Positions 17,063 through 25,688 of a stretch of DNA of 34,057 bases are shown here, piece after piece. The stretch spans positions 1-34,057 of the forward strand of contig CAMBTO010000019.1 of assembly GCA_945870865.1 (NCBI GenBank), written 5' to 3'. The notes under the pieces are model-generated. The model did not search any database and had not been told where the DNA came from. It saw nothing but the letters and a program-made list of their open reading frames with translations. Both the position numbers and the translations under genes were made by a program. How positions within the stretch are numbered: the first letter of the stretch is position 1; each line of letters begins with the position of its first letter. The stretch comes from Klebsiella pneumoniae. GTDB lineage: Bacteria; Pseudomonadota; Gammaproteobacteria; Eutrophobiales; Eutrophobiaceae.

Positions 17063-17128
17063 TGTTTAGTTTTCTGAAGACAGGGATATTAAACGCACAG
17101 TTGTGACGCCGACCCGAATGTGTCCTGA

Positions 17129-18214
17129 TTATTTGATATATCCAACCTCACGGTAATATTTTTCCGCACCGGGATGCAGTGGCAGACCCGGCGGGTTCCA
17201 GACATTAGTCGGGTTATAGGACCAGTGCATATGTCTCCACACCAGTACGTCCTTGTGCTCATCCAGCGCCCTGGCCAGCGTGTAGGCGAAATCGTCCGGC
17301 ATATCGGTACGACCATAGATCACGATCCCGTTCTGGACGACGGTCGGCACCCGTTTATCGACCCCGCGGAAATACCCCACCGGCATGGTTTGTTCTTCCG
17401 CATAGAACCGCTGGTTCAGCTGCTGGCGTAATTCCGGCGCAATCGCCAGATAATTAAAGTCATACTTCTGGGTGGCGTGGTACCAATGGGTAAACTCCGG
17501 TGCATTCGACAACGACCCGAACCCCAGCATCACATCATAATCGTCATCTCGCGAATAATGGGTCACAAAGGTGCCGCCAAATGACTCTATCTTCTCGCGG
17601 CTTAATCCGTAATATTCCAGCACGGCCGGCGTCAACTGCCTCTGGCCCACCAGACCGGCAAACATCTTGACCGGCATCCGCTTCTGCGGGATCTCGGCAA
17701 GATCGGTGATGCCCAGACTGGCCTTCACCGCAACGATGTAATAGGCCGGTGACTGGATAAAGGCCACGGCGCGCAGCTGTTTCCTCGGCCCTTCCGGATC
17801 CCTGGCGAAATCGTTTTCACCGAGGTAGGCCGCCTTCAGTACGGCCGCGCCGGTCGCCCCAAAGTCGATCGGCCCAACCGGGGTGGGCATGTCATCCGGT
17901 CGTGACAGCTCGGGTGGAGTGGCCATCATGGCTCCGGCAACCATGCGTGCCTCACGTGGTCCGCCAGAACAGTAATAACAAATCTGGACGTCCCATCCAT
18001 ACGGTTGCATCACTTCCTTGACCACCTCGGACATGGCTCCCCAGGGACAGGTAACACAGGCGCCACCGATAATCGGCTTTTTCACGGCATACCCGGTTTG
18101 TGCAGTCGCAGCCGGTCCGCTGTTTGATTGTGCGCTGACATTGAGCAGGCCTGAGAAGAATAAAAGACCCATCATCGCTACGGCAGCAAGTAATTTACCC
18201 AATCTTGATTGCAT
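17129..18214 (-). CDS. TAXI-type TRAP solute-binding protein with two CxxC motifs
   Basis: 361 residues. Signal peptide to about residue 28 (GLLFFSGLLNVSAQ). The C-terminus LPLHPGAEKYYREVGYIK and central MPVKMFAGLVGQRQLTP match the TAXI family of TRAP-transporter binding proteins (NMT1-like fold). Two CxxC pairs near the start, C53-V-T-C56 (GGACVTCPWG) and C79-Y-Y-C82 (QICYYCSGG), are not part of the usual TAXI pattern and could form disulfides or hold a cofactor. No TRAP membrane subunit is adjacent. A strong ribosome site (AGGAGGGGC) precedes the ATG. Related uncharacterised proteins might bind other ligands than glutamate. Confidence 0.85.
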   Translation of the reverse strand: MQSRLGKLLAAVAMMGLLFFSGLLNVSAQSNSGPAATAQTGYAVKKPIIGGACVTCPWGAMSEVVKEVMQPYGWDVQICYYCSGGPREARMVAGAMMATPPELSRPDDMPTPVGPIDFGATGAAVLKAAYLGENDFARDPEGPRKQLRAVAFIQSPAYYIVAVKASLGITDLAEIPQKRMPVKMFAGLVGQRQLTPAVLEYYGLSREKIESFGGTFVTHYSRDDDYDVMLGFGSLSNAPEFTHWYHATQKYDFNYLAIAPELRQQLNQRFYAEEQTMPVGYFRGVDKRVPTVVQNGIVIYGRTDMPDDFAYTLARALDEHKDVLVWRHMHWSYNPTNVWNPPGLPLHPGAEKYYREVGYIK

Positions 18215-18452
18215 ATACTGCCCCTCCTGAATTTATCCGGAACCCTGCTGAATAATACACCCAAGGACCGGTGCCGAAAATGGCGTAAAGACCTAATACG
18301 GGCTGATAACGTCCGAAAACCAGAAGAATACAGACCCTGCTTGTCATATACTCATTACCGTAAAATTTCCGGTGCTGTAAGTGGTGCACAACTGAACAGC
18401 ACCAGCGTGCTCTGGTATTCTGTATGAATTGTCATAGTCGTGGAGAACGAGC

Positions 18453-19682
18453 TTGCCTGCATTCCGATACAAATATGTGGTGATAATGGTTGCCGTGGTT
18501 CTCGCCGTGGCATATCTGCTGCTGCGTCAGTGGCAAGGTCCGCAGGTACAGGGTTATCGCATCCAGGCGATGCCACTGGTACAGACGGTAGTGGCTACCG
18601 GTCGCGTTGTCTCTGTCTCGCGCACACAGATAGGCAGTGAACTGACCGGTGTCGTGCTGGAACGTCGTGTGCAGGAAGGTGACAGTGTCATGCCCGGTGA
18701 TATCCTGCTGGTACTGCGTGAAGACGATATCCCAGCGCAGATACGCCAGGCCGATGCCGCGCTGGCACAACTGGAAACGACAACACGTCCACAGGCAAAA
18801 ACAGCGCTGGCCCGCGCCGAGTTACAACTGGAACAGGCGATGCGTGAAACTGTGCGGCGGCGCCAGCTGGCGGAACGTTCCCAGTTGTCAGCGGAAGCGC
18901 TGGAACAGGCTGAACAGCAGGAGGTGCTCGCACGCAATGCCATCGAGTCAGCCCGGCTGACGCTGTCCGCACTGACCCCGGGCAACAGCGAGGAAACCCG
19001 TCTACGCGAACAACTCGCCTCACTGCAAGCAAAACTGGCCAGGACCGTCATTCGGGCCGTGACCGCCGGGACGGTGCTTACCCGCAATGTGGAACCCGGG
19101 GATCTGATACAACCCGGCCGCGTGTTGTTCACAATCGCGCAGAACGGTGACACTGAGGTACGTGTACCCCTCGATGAAAAGAACTTGTCGCTGCTGTCTT
19201 TGCAACAAAACGCCAGCATCGTTGCCGATGCCTATCCGGATAAACCCTTTCCGGCGCGCATCAGTTTTATCGCCCCTGCCATTGACCCACAACGCGGCAC
19301 GGTTGATGTGCGTCTGAAGGTCGAACCCGTGCCCGATTTCCTGCGGCAGGACATGACGGTATCGGTCAATATCGAGACCGGTCGACGGGATCAGGCACTC
19401 GCCATCCCGAATGATGCCCTCATCGCCATACGCGGCAATACCGCGCAGGTGCTGGCTGTACGCGCCGGCCAAGTGCAACTGACAGAGGTCACTCTGGGTC
19501 TGCGCGGACTGGCCATGACCGAGGTGCAGCGTGGCTTGCAGGCAGGCGACACCGTGCTGGCAGACGCAACAGCACCACTCTCTGACGGCACACGGGTCCG
19601 CTTTATTGAACAGGCCTTGCCCGTTTCCGGGATCAGCAGCGATCCTGCCACCCGCAATAAATTACCGGTAAACCTGAATTGA
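18453..19682 (+). CDS. HlyD/MacA-type periplasmic adaptor (membrane fusion protein)
   Basis: 409 residues. TTG 18453 is taken as start because GGAGA (18442-18446) lies six bases upstream; the first ATG (18486) would remove part of the membrane anchor and has no good site. An N-terminal helix (YVVIMVAVVLAVAYLLL) anchors the protein. It continues with a lipoyl/barrel-sandwich part (VVATGRVVSVSRTQIGSEL), a coiled-coil hairpin (about 95-185, rich in A, Q, E, R), the second half of the lipoyl domain (VIRAVTAGTVLTRNVEPGD) and a beta-barrel (PAIDPQRGTVDVRLKVEP). It should link an inner-membrane ABC exporter with an outer-membrane channel. Stop overlaps the next start by four bases. Confidence 0.92.
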   Translation: MPAFRYKYVVIMVAVVLAVAYLLLRQWQGPQVQGYRIQAMPLVQTVVATGRVVSVSRTQIGSELTGVVLERRVQEGDSVMPGDILLVLREDDIPAQIRQADAALAQLETTTRPQAKTALARAELQLEQAMRETVRRRQLAERSQLSAEALEQAEQQEVLARNAIESARLTLSALTPGNSEETRLREQLASLQAKLARTVIRAVTAGTVLTRNVEPGDLIQPGRVLFTIAQNGDTEVRVPLDEKNLSLLSLQQNASIVADAYPDKPFPARISFIAPAIDPQRGTVDVRLKVEPVPDFLRQDMTVSVNIETGRRDQALAIPNDALIAIRGNTAQVLAVRAGQVQLTEVTLGLRGLAMTEVQRGLQAGDTVLADATAPLSDGTRVRFIEQALPVSGISSDPATRNKLPVNLN

Positions 19683-20902
19683 TCCTGCTGCTGCGCCGTC
19701 AATGGACCGAGTGGACCATTGCGATCACCTTTCTGCGTGAGGGCCATGCCCAGACGGCCATGATCATGGTCGGTATTGCGGTGGGTGTGGCTGTGATTGT
19801 ATTTGTTTCCGCGCTGATTGAAGGTCTGCAATCAAATATCATTGAACGTACCCTGGGTACCCAGTCGCATATCCGCCTGTTATCTCCGGACGAGGTTAAT
19901 CTCGTGGTATCGGTTGCACCGGGCACAGTACAGCTGATACAGGAAGACAAACGGGCGCAGCGTCTGCGCTCAATTAACAACTGGCAGGGAGTCACTGCCA
20001 CTCTGGACAGTCTGCCGATACTGACCGCTGTATCGCCGGTCGTCTCGGGCCCGGCCTTTGCGCGGCGTGGTGACGCACTCGAATCAGTCGCACTGGTCGG
20101 TATTGATGTCGAACGCTACCAGCGCATCATCCCGCTGCGTGACTATATACGCACCGGCCAGCTGCGCGTAGGAGCAGGTGATGCGATGGTTGGCAGACAA
20201 CTGGCTGACAAGATGGGCTTACGCATCGGTGACAAGCTGCGTCTTGAAACCGGTCAACAGAATAATGCCGTGGTCAACATCGCCGCCATATTTGAACTGG
20301 GCGTGCGCGAACTGGATACACGTTATATCTATCTGGATCTGAAACAGGCGCAATCGCTGCTGAACCTGCCCGGTGGCGTGACGGTCATTGATGTAACAGT
20401 CGAGGATATTTTCACTGCCGACACGATTGCGAAACAGATAGGGCGCCTGACCGCGCTGAAGGCTGAAAGCTGGATGGAGACGAACTCGCAGCTGATGAGC
20501 GCACTGACCGCACAGACCTTGTCGACCAATATGATCAAGGTGTTTGTGGGCATCTCGGTAGCATTCGGCATCGCCAGTGTATTGTCGGTCAGTGTAGTGC
20601 AGCGCACCCGCGAGATCGGCATCATGCGCGCCACCGGTGCCACACAGCAACAGATCCTGCGCGTGTTTCTGATCCAGGGCGCAATCCTCGGCCTGTTTGG
20701 TTCAATCATCGGTGTTGCAGGCAGTTATACGCTGGTCTGGGTATTTAATACGTACGGGCCAGGACTGTTTTATATCCCGGTTGCGCGGTCTCTGGTCGTC
20801 ATGTCGGTGCTACTGGCCACGCTGACCGGCGTACTGGCGGCAGCCATGCCGTCTCGACGTGCCGCCCGTCTGGACCCGGTTGTGGCGATACGGTATGTCT
20901 GA
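19679..20902 (+). CDS. MacB/FtsX-like ABC exporter permease
   Basis: 407 residues beginning at TTG in the sequence TTGA, where the TGA is the adaptor stop; no separate ribosome site is visible, indicating coupled translation. One N-terminal membrane helix (MIMVGIAVGVAVIVFVSALI) is followed by a large periplasmic MacB_PCD-like domain (about 50-265) and a FtsX domain with three helices near the end: FVGISVAFGIASVLSVSVVQ with RTREIGIMRATGAT, IGVAGSYTLVWVF, and MSVLLATLTGVLAAAMPSRR. This is the type VII ABC architecture of MacB and LolC/E. Unlike MacB it has no fused ATPase; the ATPase is the next gene. Confidence 0.92.
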   Translation: MILLLRRQWTEWTIAITFLREGHAQTAMIMVGIAVGVAVIVFVSALIEGLQSNIIERTLGTQSHIRLLSPDEVNLVVSVAPGTVQLIQEDKRAQRLRSINNWQGVTATLDSLPILTAVSPVVSGPAFARRGDALESVALVGIDVERYQRIIPLRDYIRTGQLRVGAGDAMVGRQLADKMGLRIGDKLRLETGQQNNAVVNIAAIFELGVRELDTRYIYLDLKQAQSLLNLPGGVTVIDVTVEDIFTADTIAKQIGRLTALKAESWMETNSQLMSALTAQTLSTNMIKVFVGISVAFGIASVLSVSVVQRTREIGIMRATGATQQQILRVFLIQGAILGLFGSIIGVAGSYTLVWVFNTYGPGLFYIPVARSLVVMSVLLATLTGVLAAAMPSRRAARLDPVVAIRYV

Positions 20903-21602
20903 CACGGAGCAGGTATTGAAACTGGAGGCACTGCGCAAGTCCTACAACATTGGACTGCCTAATGAGACTGAGATATTGCATGGTATTAATCTCGGCATCG
21001 GTCGTCGTGACTTTGCCGCGCTGATCGGGCCGTCAGGATCAGGCAAGAGCACACTGCTGAATATCATCGGCTTGCTCGACCAGCCGAGCGCAGGTGAACT
21101 TTATCTGCTCGGCCAGGCAACCAGTACGATGGACGATGCTGCCCGCACCGCCCTGCGCGGCAGCGAGATAGGTTTTGTATTCCAGTTCCATCACCTGATT
21201 CAGGCGTTTACCGCACTCGACAATATCCTGATGCCGCTGATGCTGAAACAGGGCAAACCCGACAGACCTTCTGTAGAGCGCGCACGTGGCCTGCTAGCCG
21301 CCGTCGGGCTGGAAAAATTCGCCGAAACCCCGCCTAATCAACTGTCTGGAGGACAACAACAACGGGTGGCCATTGCCCGTGCACTGGTGACCGAACCGGC
21401 GCTGCTGCTGGCGGATGAACCCACCGGCAACCTCGATACCCACACCGCAGCTGAAATATTTGAACTGTTCCGCAAGTTCAACCTTGAGTTTGGTTGCGCG
21501 GTACTGTTGGTGACCCATGACCCACGCCTTTCGACCGCCTGCGACCGCACCATTAACCTGGTAGACGGGCAGATTGTGGCTGATGAAATGAATAAATCGT
21601 GA
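20895..21602 (+). CDS. ABC exporter ATPase (LolD/MacB-like)
   Basis: 235 residues from ATG 20895, which overlaps the permease stop by eight bases; the upstream in-frame start at 20859 would lie inside the permease gene. Walker A GPSGSGKST (45-53), Q-loop VFQFHH, signature LSGGQQQR (150-157), Walker B LLLADE (170-175) with the D-loop TGNLD and switch histidine VTHDPR are all present, so it should be an active ATPase. LolD/MacB-type sequence (QLSGGQQQRVAIARAL, ADEPTGNLD). With the preceding adaptor and permease it forms a complete inner-membrane export unit for a hydrophobic or macrolide-like molecule or a lipoprotein; substrate unknown. Confidence 0.95.
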   Translation: MSDTEQVLKLEALRKSYNIGLPNETEILHGINLGIGRRDFAALIGPSGSGKSTLLNIIGLLDQPSAGELYLLGQATSTMDDAARTALRGSEIGFVFQFHHLIQAFTALDNILMPLMLKQGKPDRPSVERARGLLAAVGLEKFAETPPNQLSGGQQQRVAIARALVTEPALLLADEPTGNLDTHTAAEIFELFRKFNLEFGCAVLLVTHDPRLSTACDRTINLVDGQIVADEMNKS

Positions 21603-21626
21603 AGGGACGATAAAAATTCATCTACA

Positions 21627-21635
21627 CCCCCCCCC
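21627..21635. repeat. run of nine C
   Basis: A homopolymeric C9 tract lies 43 bases before the ATG of the metallo-beta-lactamase-fold gene and 24 bases after the ABC ATPase stop. It is in the leader or promoter area, where a length change could alter promoter spacing or mRNA folding. Confidence 0.8.
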
Positions 21636-21678
21636 GTATTTTGATCTATGCTTAGCCGGTAACCTTGAGGGGGGAGCC

Positions 21679-22596
21679 ATGTCTATACATTTCAGGCTGT
21701 ATCAAACTTTATTACTTATCTTGCTGGCTTTACAGGGATACAGTGTCCCGGTCTTTGCCCAGGCTGTTTCAAAATTCGCTGATGTGTCACCTGCGGCTGA
21801 CGACCCGCAGCGCAACCAGATCATTGAGCCGTTCCGCATCATCGATAATATCTACTCGGTCAGCGCCGTGGTACACGATCCGGTCTTTCTGATTACCACC
21901 AGCGAAGGCCACATGCTGATCGACACCAGCTTCGAGAAGCTTGTACCGGACGTTGTCAAAAATATCGAAAAGCTGGGCTTCAAGGTCGATGACATAAAAT
22001 ATCTGCTGGCTGCCCATGCACACAATGATCACATCGGCGGGCATGCGATGATGAAGGAGATCTCCGGCGCGACCTTGATGGCACCTAAGGTCGAAGTTGA
22101 GGTGTACGAAACAGGAGGTAAGGCGGATTTTCGTGAGGGGGAGTTATGGACGCCCGTCAAGGTAGACCAGCATATTGAGGACCTGCAACAACTGCGTCTG
22201 GGCGATACCGTCCTCACCGCGCATCTGACACCGGGGCACACCAAGGGTTGCACCACCTGGACAATGGTCGCTAATGATAACGGAAAAAAATATAATGTGG
22301 TGTTCTATTGCGGCATGCGCATGAATCCGGGCGAACCGTTGATGAATAATCCGGACTACCCGGAGATGGCGGCCGACTTTGCCTATTCGTTCGCCAAGCT
22401 GAAGCTGCTACCGGTAGACATTTACCTGGCTTCGCATGGCTACTGGTTTGACTTTGCTGAAAAAATCAAACGGCTGGGACAGCAACCGGAAATCAACCCG
22501 TTTATTGACCCAGAAGGCTACCGGAAAATAGTCGAGAAATTTGAAGGTGCCTATCTGGAGGCACTGCAGGCCGAACGCGGAATCGTCGCACCCTGA
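21679..22596 (+). CDS. B3-type metallo-beta-lactamase-fold hydrolase, secreted
   Basis: 305 residues with signal peptide (LLLILLALQGYSVPVFAQ) and a ribosome site GGGGGGAG before the ATG. Zinc ligands of the subclass B3 pattern are complete: H113, H115, D117, H118 in AHAHNDHIGG; H187 in LTPGHTKGCTTW; H253 in ASHGYWF. The PDYPEMAADFAYSFAKLKLLPVDIYLAS stretch has the spacing seen in B3 enzymes such as L1 and its relatives. It should be a di-zinc periplasmic hydrolase. B3-like sequences include true beta-lactamases and other hydrolases, so the substrate is open; no resistance claim is made. A run of nine C precedes it, and a degenerate paralogue lies at 26716-27651. Confidence 0.88.
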   Translation: MSIHFRLYQTLLLILLALQGYSVPVFAQAVSKFADVSPAADDPQRNQIIEPFRIIDNIYSVSAVVHDPVFLITTSEGHMLIDTSFEKLVPDVVKNIEKLGFKVDDIKYLLAAHAHNDHIGGHAMMKEISGATLMAPKVEVEVYETGGKADFREGELWTPVKVDQHIEDLQQLRLGDTVLTAHLTPGHTKGCTTWTMVANDNGKKYNVVFYCGMRMNPGEPLMNNPDYPEMAADFAYSFAKLKLLPVDIYLASHGYWFDFAEKIKRLGQQPEINPFIDPEGYRKIVEKFEGAYLEALQAERGIVAP

Positions 22597-22601
22597 TCAA
22601 C

Positions 22602-22636
22602 AAAAGGGCCGGAGTGTGATCAGCACCCCGGCCTTT
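22602..22636. terminator. bidirectional terminator between convergent genes
   Basis: AAAAGGGCCGGAGTG (22602-22616) pairs with CACCCCGGCCTTT (22624-22636) through an imperfect stem of about 12 pairs with one bulge, ending in TTTGT on the plus strand and an A/T tract on the minus strand. It lies between the metallo-hydrolase stop (22596) and the end of the convergent hydrolase (22640). Confidence 0.7.
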
Positions 22637-22639
22637 GTC

Positions 22640-24019
22640 TCAATGCACCAGCCAGTACAGTGCTGTATACAAACCCGCTGCCAGTTGTTTTGGTCTTTCA
22701 ATATGCCCGTAATGGGTCATGTCGACATCAAATAAAACGGCGCGGACTTCACTGCCCGGGTTAAGTTGTCTCGATTCATTCGCCACCTGCACCGTAGTTG
22801 CATCATCGATGTTCTCCGAGTTCCAGTGGCCGGTATCCAGTCTGGTAGTGGTCCAGATCATCTTCGAATAACCGGTCAATGGTACCCGCATCGGTGCAAA
22901 CAGATCAGCTACGACAGCTTCAGGGTCAACACCCAGGCTATTGCCGGTTAATGTTTCCCGAACCTGGGCCGTGATCGCTGCACTCATGCCCGGAACCGCA
23001 CCGCGGCGTTCGATATCCTGCAACGGTTGTTTGAAATGTGGTCGGCGTTGAAATTCCAGATCTCCCATCCAGCGCCTTGCTATCGCCTCCCGCGAGTCAC
23101 CCTCCTTCCAGGCAGGATTTAATGGTCCCAGATAATCACCTGCATATTCCTCGACCGGTCTGGTACGCAACTCCGCCACTGGCGGATAATCAGCGGCTGT
23201 CTGCTCATAGCCCCATCGGTCTTGCATCGCCTTCATGCTGGATGTGCTTCCGCTACCCCAACCGAGGATCCAGCCATGCATCCGTTTCTTTAAAGTAGAC
23301 TGATGCAGCATGTAGGGAAGCTCGCCCGAGGTTGAATGGGCGATGAAAACAATTGGACCGGTCGTCACCTTTTCAACCAGCTGCTCGATCCCGTTTGCGA
23401 TCAATTGAAAGGTAAACGATGCATTACGTATTTTGACCTCGTCCGCAGACATATCACGATCCAGCAGGTATCGCGGTTTACGATCCGGCACCGCCTCCGT
23501 CCAGCCGCCTGCCCGGTAATTACCGGGGATCGTCACCAGTAACACCGGCACCTTCTGCGCCAGATACTGACCCAGTCCCGGATTATTGAGCGGGTTGACA
23601 AAAAACTCGTACCAGTTAGAAGAACCTCCATGCAACACAACGACCGTCGGCATGCCCTCGACCGGATGCTGTGGTGTCAGCAACAGGCCGGTAATGTCCC
23701 AGTCCAGCCCGTAGTAGTTGTAACGTAGTTCATGCCACGCTGCCGTGTAGCCTGTCTTGTCTACCGGCAACCCGGCCAGTGCCTGTGGGTCAAAGGCCGC
23801 CCCGGTCGCCTTGCCTGCCAGCGTCTTGACCGCCTGCCCACCATCCGGGACATCCCAGCCAAGACTATCAAATAATGACTGGTTCACTACATGCCAGGGC
23901 TGGTCTTTACGTAACATTGCCAGTACCTCCGTACCTGCCGCATCCATCGTTTGTGCCATGACGGTGTTGGCGCCGAGCAATCCCACCCCGAGTATTATCA
24001 TTTTAAGAAATTCACGCAT
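22640..24019 (-). CDS. secreted alpha/beta hydrolase (AHSTSG nucleophile motif)
   Basis: 459 residues from ATG 24019, chosen because GAGGGGGGAGAT precedes it; the longer frame to 24115 adds a non-signal leader that overlaps a terminator. Signal peptide (KMIILGVGLLGANTVMAQ). An oxyanion region LHGGSSNWYEF (129-139) and nucleophile S229 in FIAHSTSGEL indicate an alpha/beta hydrolase, with Ala in place of the first Gly of the elbow. A catalytic-histidine candidate is in DVDMTHYGHIERPKQ near residue 440. The protein has extra segments (about 240-400) rich in charged residues. Function: probable periplasmic esterase or similar; family not identified beyond the fold. Confidence 0.85.
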   Translation of the reverse strand: MREFLKMIILGVGLLGANTVMAQTMDAAGTEVLAMLRKDQPWHVVNQSLFDSLGWDVPDGGQAVKTLAGKATGAAFDPQALAGLPVDKTGYTAAWHELRYNYYGLDWDITGLLLTPQHPVEGMPTVVVLHGGSSNWYEFFVNPLNNPGLGQYLAQKVPVLLVTIPGNYRAGGWTEAVPDRKPRYLLDRDMSADEVKIRNASFTFQLIANGIEQLVEKVTTGPIVFIAHSTSGELPYMLHQSTLKKRMHGWILGWGSGSTSSMKAMQDRWGYEQTAADYPPVAELRTRPVEEYAGDYLGPLNPAWKEGDSREAIARRWMGDLEFQRRPHFKQPLQDIERRGAVPGMSAAITAQVRETLTGNSLGVDPEAVVADLFAPMRVPLTGYSKMIWTTTRLDTGHWNSENIDDATTVQVANESRQLNPGSEVRAVLFDVDMTHYGHIERPKQLAAGLYTALYWLVH

Positions 24020-24096
24020 ATCTCCCCCCTCTTGTATCAGAAAGTACCTGCCCGGATTAAACCGTATTATTATTCTAGGCAGGGCGAAATAAAAAT

Positions 24097-24122
24097 GGCC
24101 CGAATGTTTTTTCATCCGGGCC
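24097..24122 (-). terminator. intrinsic terminator of the NMT1-type gene
   Basis: GGCCCGAATG (24097-24106) and CATCCGGGCC (24113-24122) pair in nine of ten positions around a loop of T residues. Reading on the minus strand, the stem follows the stop at 24142 by about 20 bases and is followed by TTTTTATTT, the expected layout of a Rho-independent terminator. Confidence 0.8.
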
Positions 24123-24141
24123 CGTGGTCAGTACATGCTGA

Positions 24142-25179
24142 TTACTTGTTGTATAACTTGTCGATAAACCCGCTGGCGTCGATTTCCTTCATGATGCTGT
24201 CATCATACATATCGGTAATCTTCATTTTTTTCATCGCCTCGGTATCAAATGTATCCATAATCACCTTGATGCCCTCGACTGAAGGATAGGGCTTGGCCGG
24301 GAGTTCCTCAATATAGGCATACATCTGTTTTTGCACCGCCGGATCTTTTATGCCATACCATTTGTCCAGCGCCTTATAAACCGTCTCCGGCTTTTGCTTC
24401 ATCAGCGCAATCGCCTCGATGGTTGCCATCAGGAAACGTTTGGCGGTCTCCCGGTTCTGCGGGATTTCCAGCCAGGCCTTGCTGGCGCTAATGCCGGAAC
24501 AGGCATAGGGCAGGCCCCAGTCGCGTAAACTGATCAGGGGCTTCAGGCCCTTGTTGCGGGCATAAACGTCCGGCAGTTCAGAGACGATAACGGCGTCATA
24601 TACACCATCAAGCATCTTGTCGATGCGGGACTCGTGGTTCTCGAACAACATGATGTCCTTGCCGATCTCCCAGCCCATACGCTTGGCCAGTACGTGTGCA
24701 GCGCCACCGGTGCAACTGCTGTCTATGCCGGTTGCCGAAAGCACCTTGCCCTTCAGGTCTTCAATTGTATTGATTCCTTCCCTCGCATACACCCACCAAC
24801 TGAGCATATCTCCAGTTGTACCAATAACCACCCGGTCGCCACCCTCGTTGGCACGGCGGGTGACCACACCGACACCACCGCCGGTACTGATCTGGCGTTC
24901 ACCCTCGGGATCATCCACATATTCCGGATTCGGCGTCATGCCATCACCTGCCCCTTTCTCGGCGGCATTGTTAGTCATATACAATTGTATGCCGATACCA
25001 TATTTGTCAAATATCCCCTCTTCCTTGGCGACGATATACGGCAGCTTATTGGTAGAGACGTCAGTCAACGGCACCAGCATCGGCTGCGACTGTGCCAGAC
25101 TGCTGGCAGAGAAAAATGCGCCAACGGACAACAGGCCCGTCAGTAAAAGTGATTTTTGAATACGGCAAAATCTATTCAT
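24142..25179 (-). CDS. NMT1/SsuA-type periplasmic substrate-binding protein
   Basis: 345 residues from ATG 25179, supported by GCGAGGGGC before it; the frame to 25239 continues upstream without a ribosome site. Signal peptide (LLLTGLLSVGAFFSASSLAQ). The fold is that of NMT1/THI5 and ABC-type nitrate/sulfonate binding proteins: VPLTDVSTNKLPYIVAKEEG, DKYGIGIQLYM, INTIEDLKGKVLSATGIDSS and a helical C-terminus (QKPETVYKALDKWYGIKDP). The ligand is not known; related proteins bind taurine, aliphatic sulfonates or pyrimidine precursors. No ABC permease or ATPase is next to it, so it may share a transporter encoded elsewhere. Confidence 0.88.
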   Translation of the reverse strand: MNRFCRIQKSLLLTGLLSVGAFFSASSLAQSQPMLVPLTDVSTNKLPYIVAKEEGIFDKYGIGIQLYMTNNAAEKGAGDGMTPNPEYVDDPEGERQISTGGGVGVVTRRANEGGDRVVIGTTGDMLSWWVYAREGINTIEDLKGKVLSATGIDSSCTGGAAHVLAKRMGWEIGKDIMLFENHESRIDKMLDGVYDAVIVSELPDVYARNKGLKPLISLRDWGLPYACSGISASKAWLEIPQNRETAKRFLMATIEAIALMKQKPETVYKALDKWYGIKDPAVQKQMYAYIEELPAKPYPSVEGIKVIMDTFDTEAMKKMKITDMYDDSIMKEIDASGFIDKLYNK

Positions 25180-25688
25180 AACTGCCCCTCGCAATGAAAA
25201 ATGTATTAGTGGATTATTTATAACATGGACATACACCAAAGTGTAGCCTGAACCCTGAAATTCACGGTTTTTGCACAGGTGAGCGGTCTGACCAGTTCTC
25301 TCCCGGGGGATGTGTGCCAGCTCACCTGTTCCAGATCAGTTCCTGATGCCAGTAGTCACCCGACAGATCCAGCGTATTTGTGAATCAGAGCGTTAACCTA
25401 GCTGTCATTTTTTCTGCTGGTAATTGTCATTCTTCGGCAGTAGACTTTTGTACCCAATGGTATACCACTACGCCGTATCCAGTGCATAAACCCGGGCTAA
25501 TTCAGTATCAGACAGCAGCCCAGACGGCACATTTGTCGTCCCCGTTTCCCGGCAATCAGTACAACCTCACAGCCAGTTTTACAGCACCCGACAGTCGCCG
25601 TCCGCTCGACTGTTACCACCATGGCAATACATACCCGTTACCAACATATTTCCGGCAATTACCCTAAACCTGATCAGGAGGCTACCCC
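25180..25688. other. intergenic region without a recognisable gene
   Basis: About 500 bases. A short minus frame (25322-25384) reads FTNTLDLSGDYWHQELIWNR and stop, which has the look of a protein tail but is bounded by stops and has no ribosome site. An AT-rich TATAAA candidate for the NMT1-type gene lies near 25225 on the minus strand. At the right end, CCTGATCAGG (25669-25678) overlaps the ribosome site of the PhoH gene. Nothing else can be supported. Confidence 0.5.
25676..25681 (+). promoter_or_regulatory. Shine-Dalgarno site fixing a TTG start
   Basis: AGGAGG, seven bases before TTG 25689, is the best ribosome site in the window and is the reason for calling this non-ATG start. The left half of the site lies in the palindrome CCTGATCAGG, which could partly hide it in a small hairpin. 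Confidence 0.8.

Noticed and set aside
18554-19219. Long minus-strand frame of 221 codons
   Set aside because: It lies fully antisense to the adaptor gene, is very rich in Ser, Arg and Cys as expected from a shadow frame, and has no domain.
21679-22596. Call as an antibiotic-resistance beta-lactamase
   Set aside because: Zinc ligands support the B3 fold, but many B3-like proteins have other substrates, and no sequence feature decides this.
24617-25159. Plus-strand frame of 180 codons
   Set aside because: Antisense to the NMT1-type binding protein; no recognisable domain or ribosome site.
25322-25384. Minus frame FTNTLDLSGDYWHQELIWNR followed by a stop
   Set aside because: Looks like a protein tail but is bounded by stops on both sides and could not be linked to a family; too short to call.
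25380-25667. Plus frame of 95 codons in the spacer before the PhoH gene
   Set aside because: No ribosome site, no domain, and a biased low-information composition.
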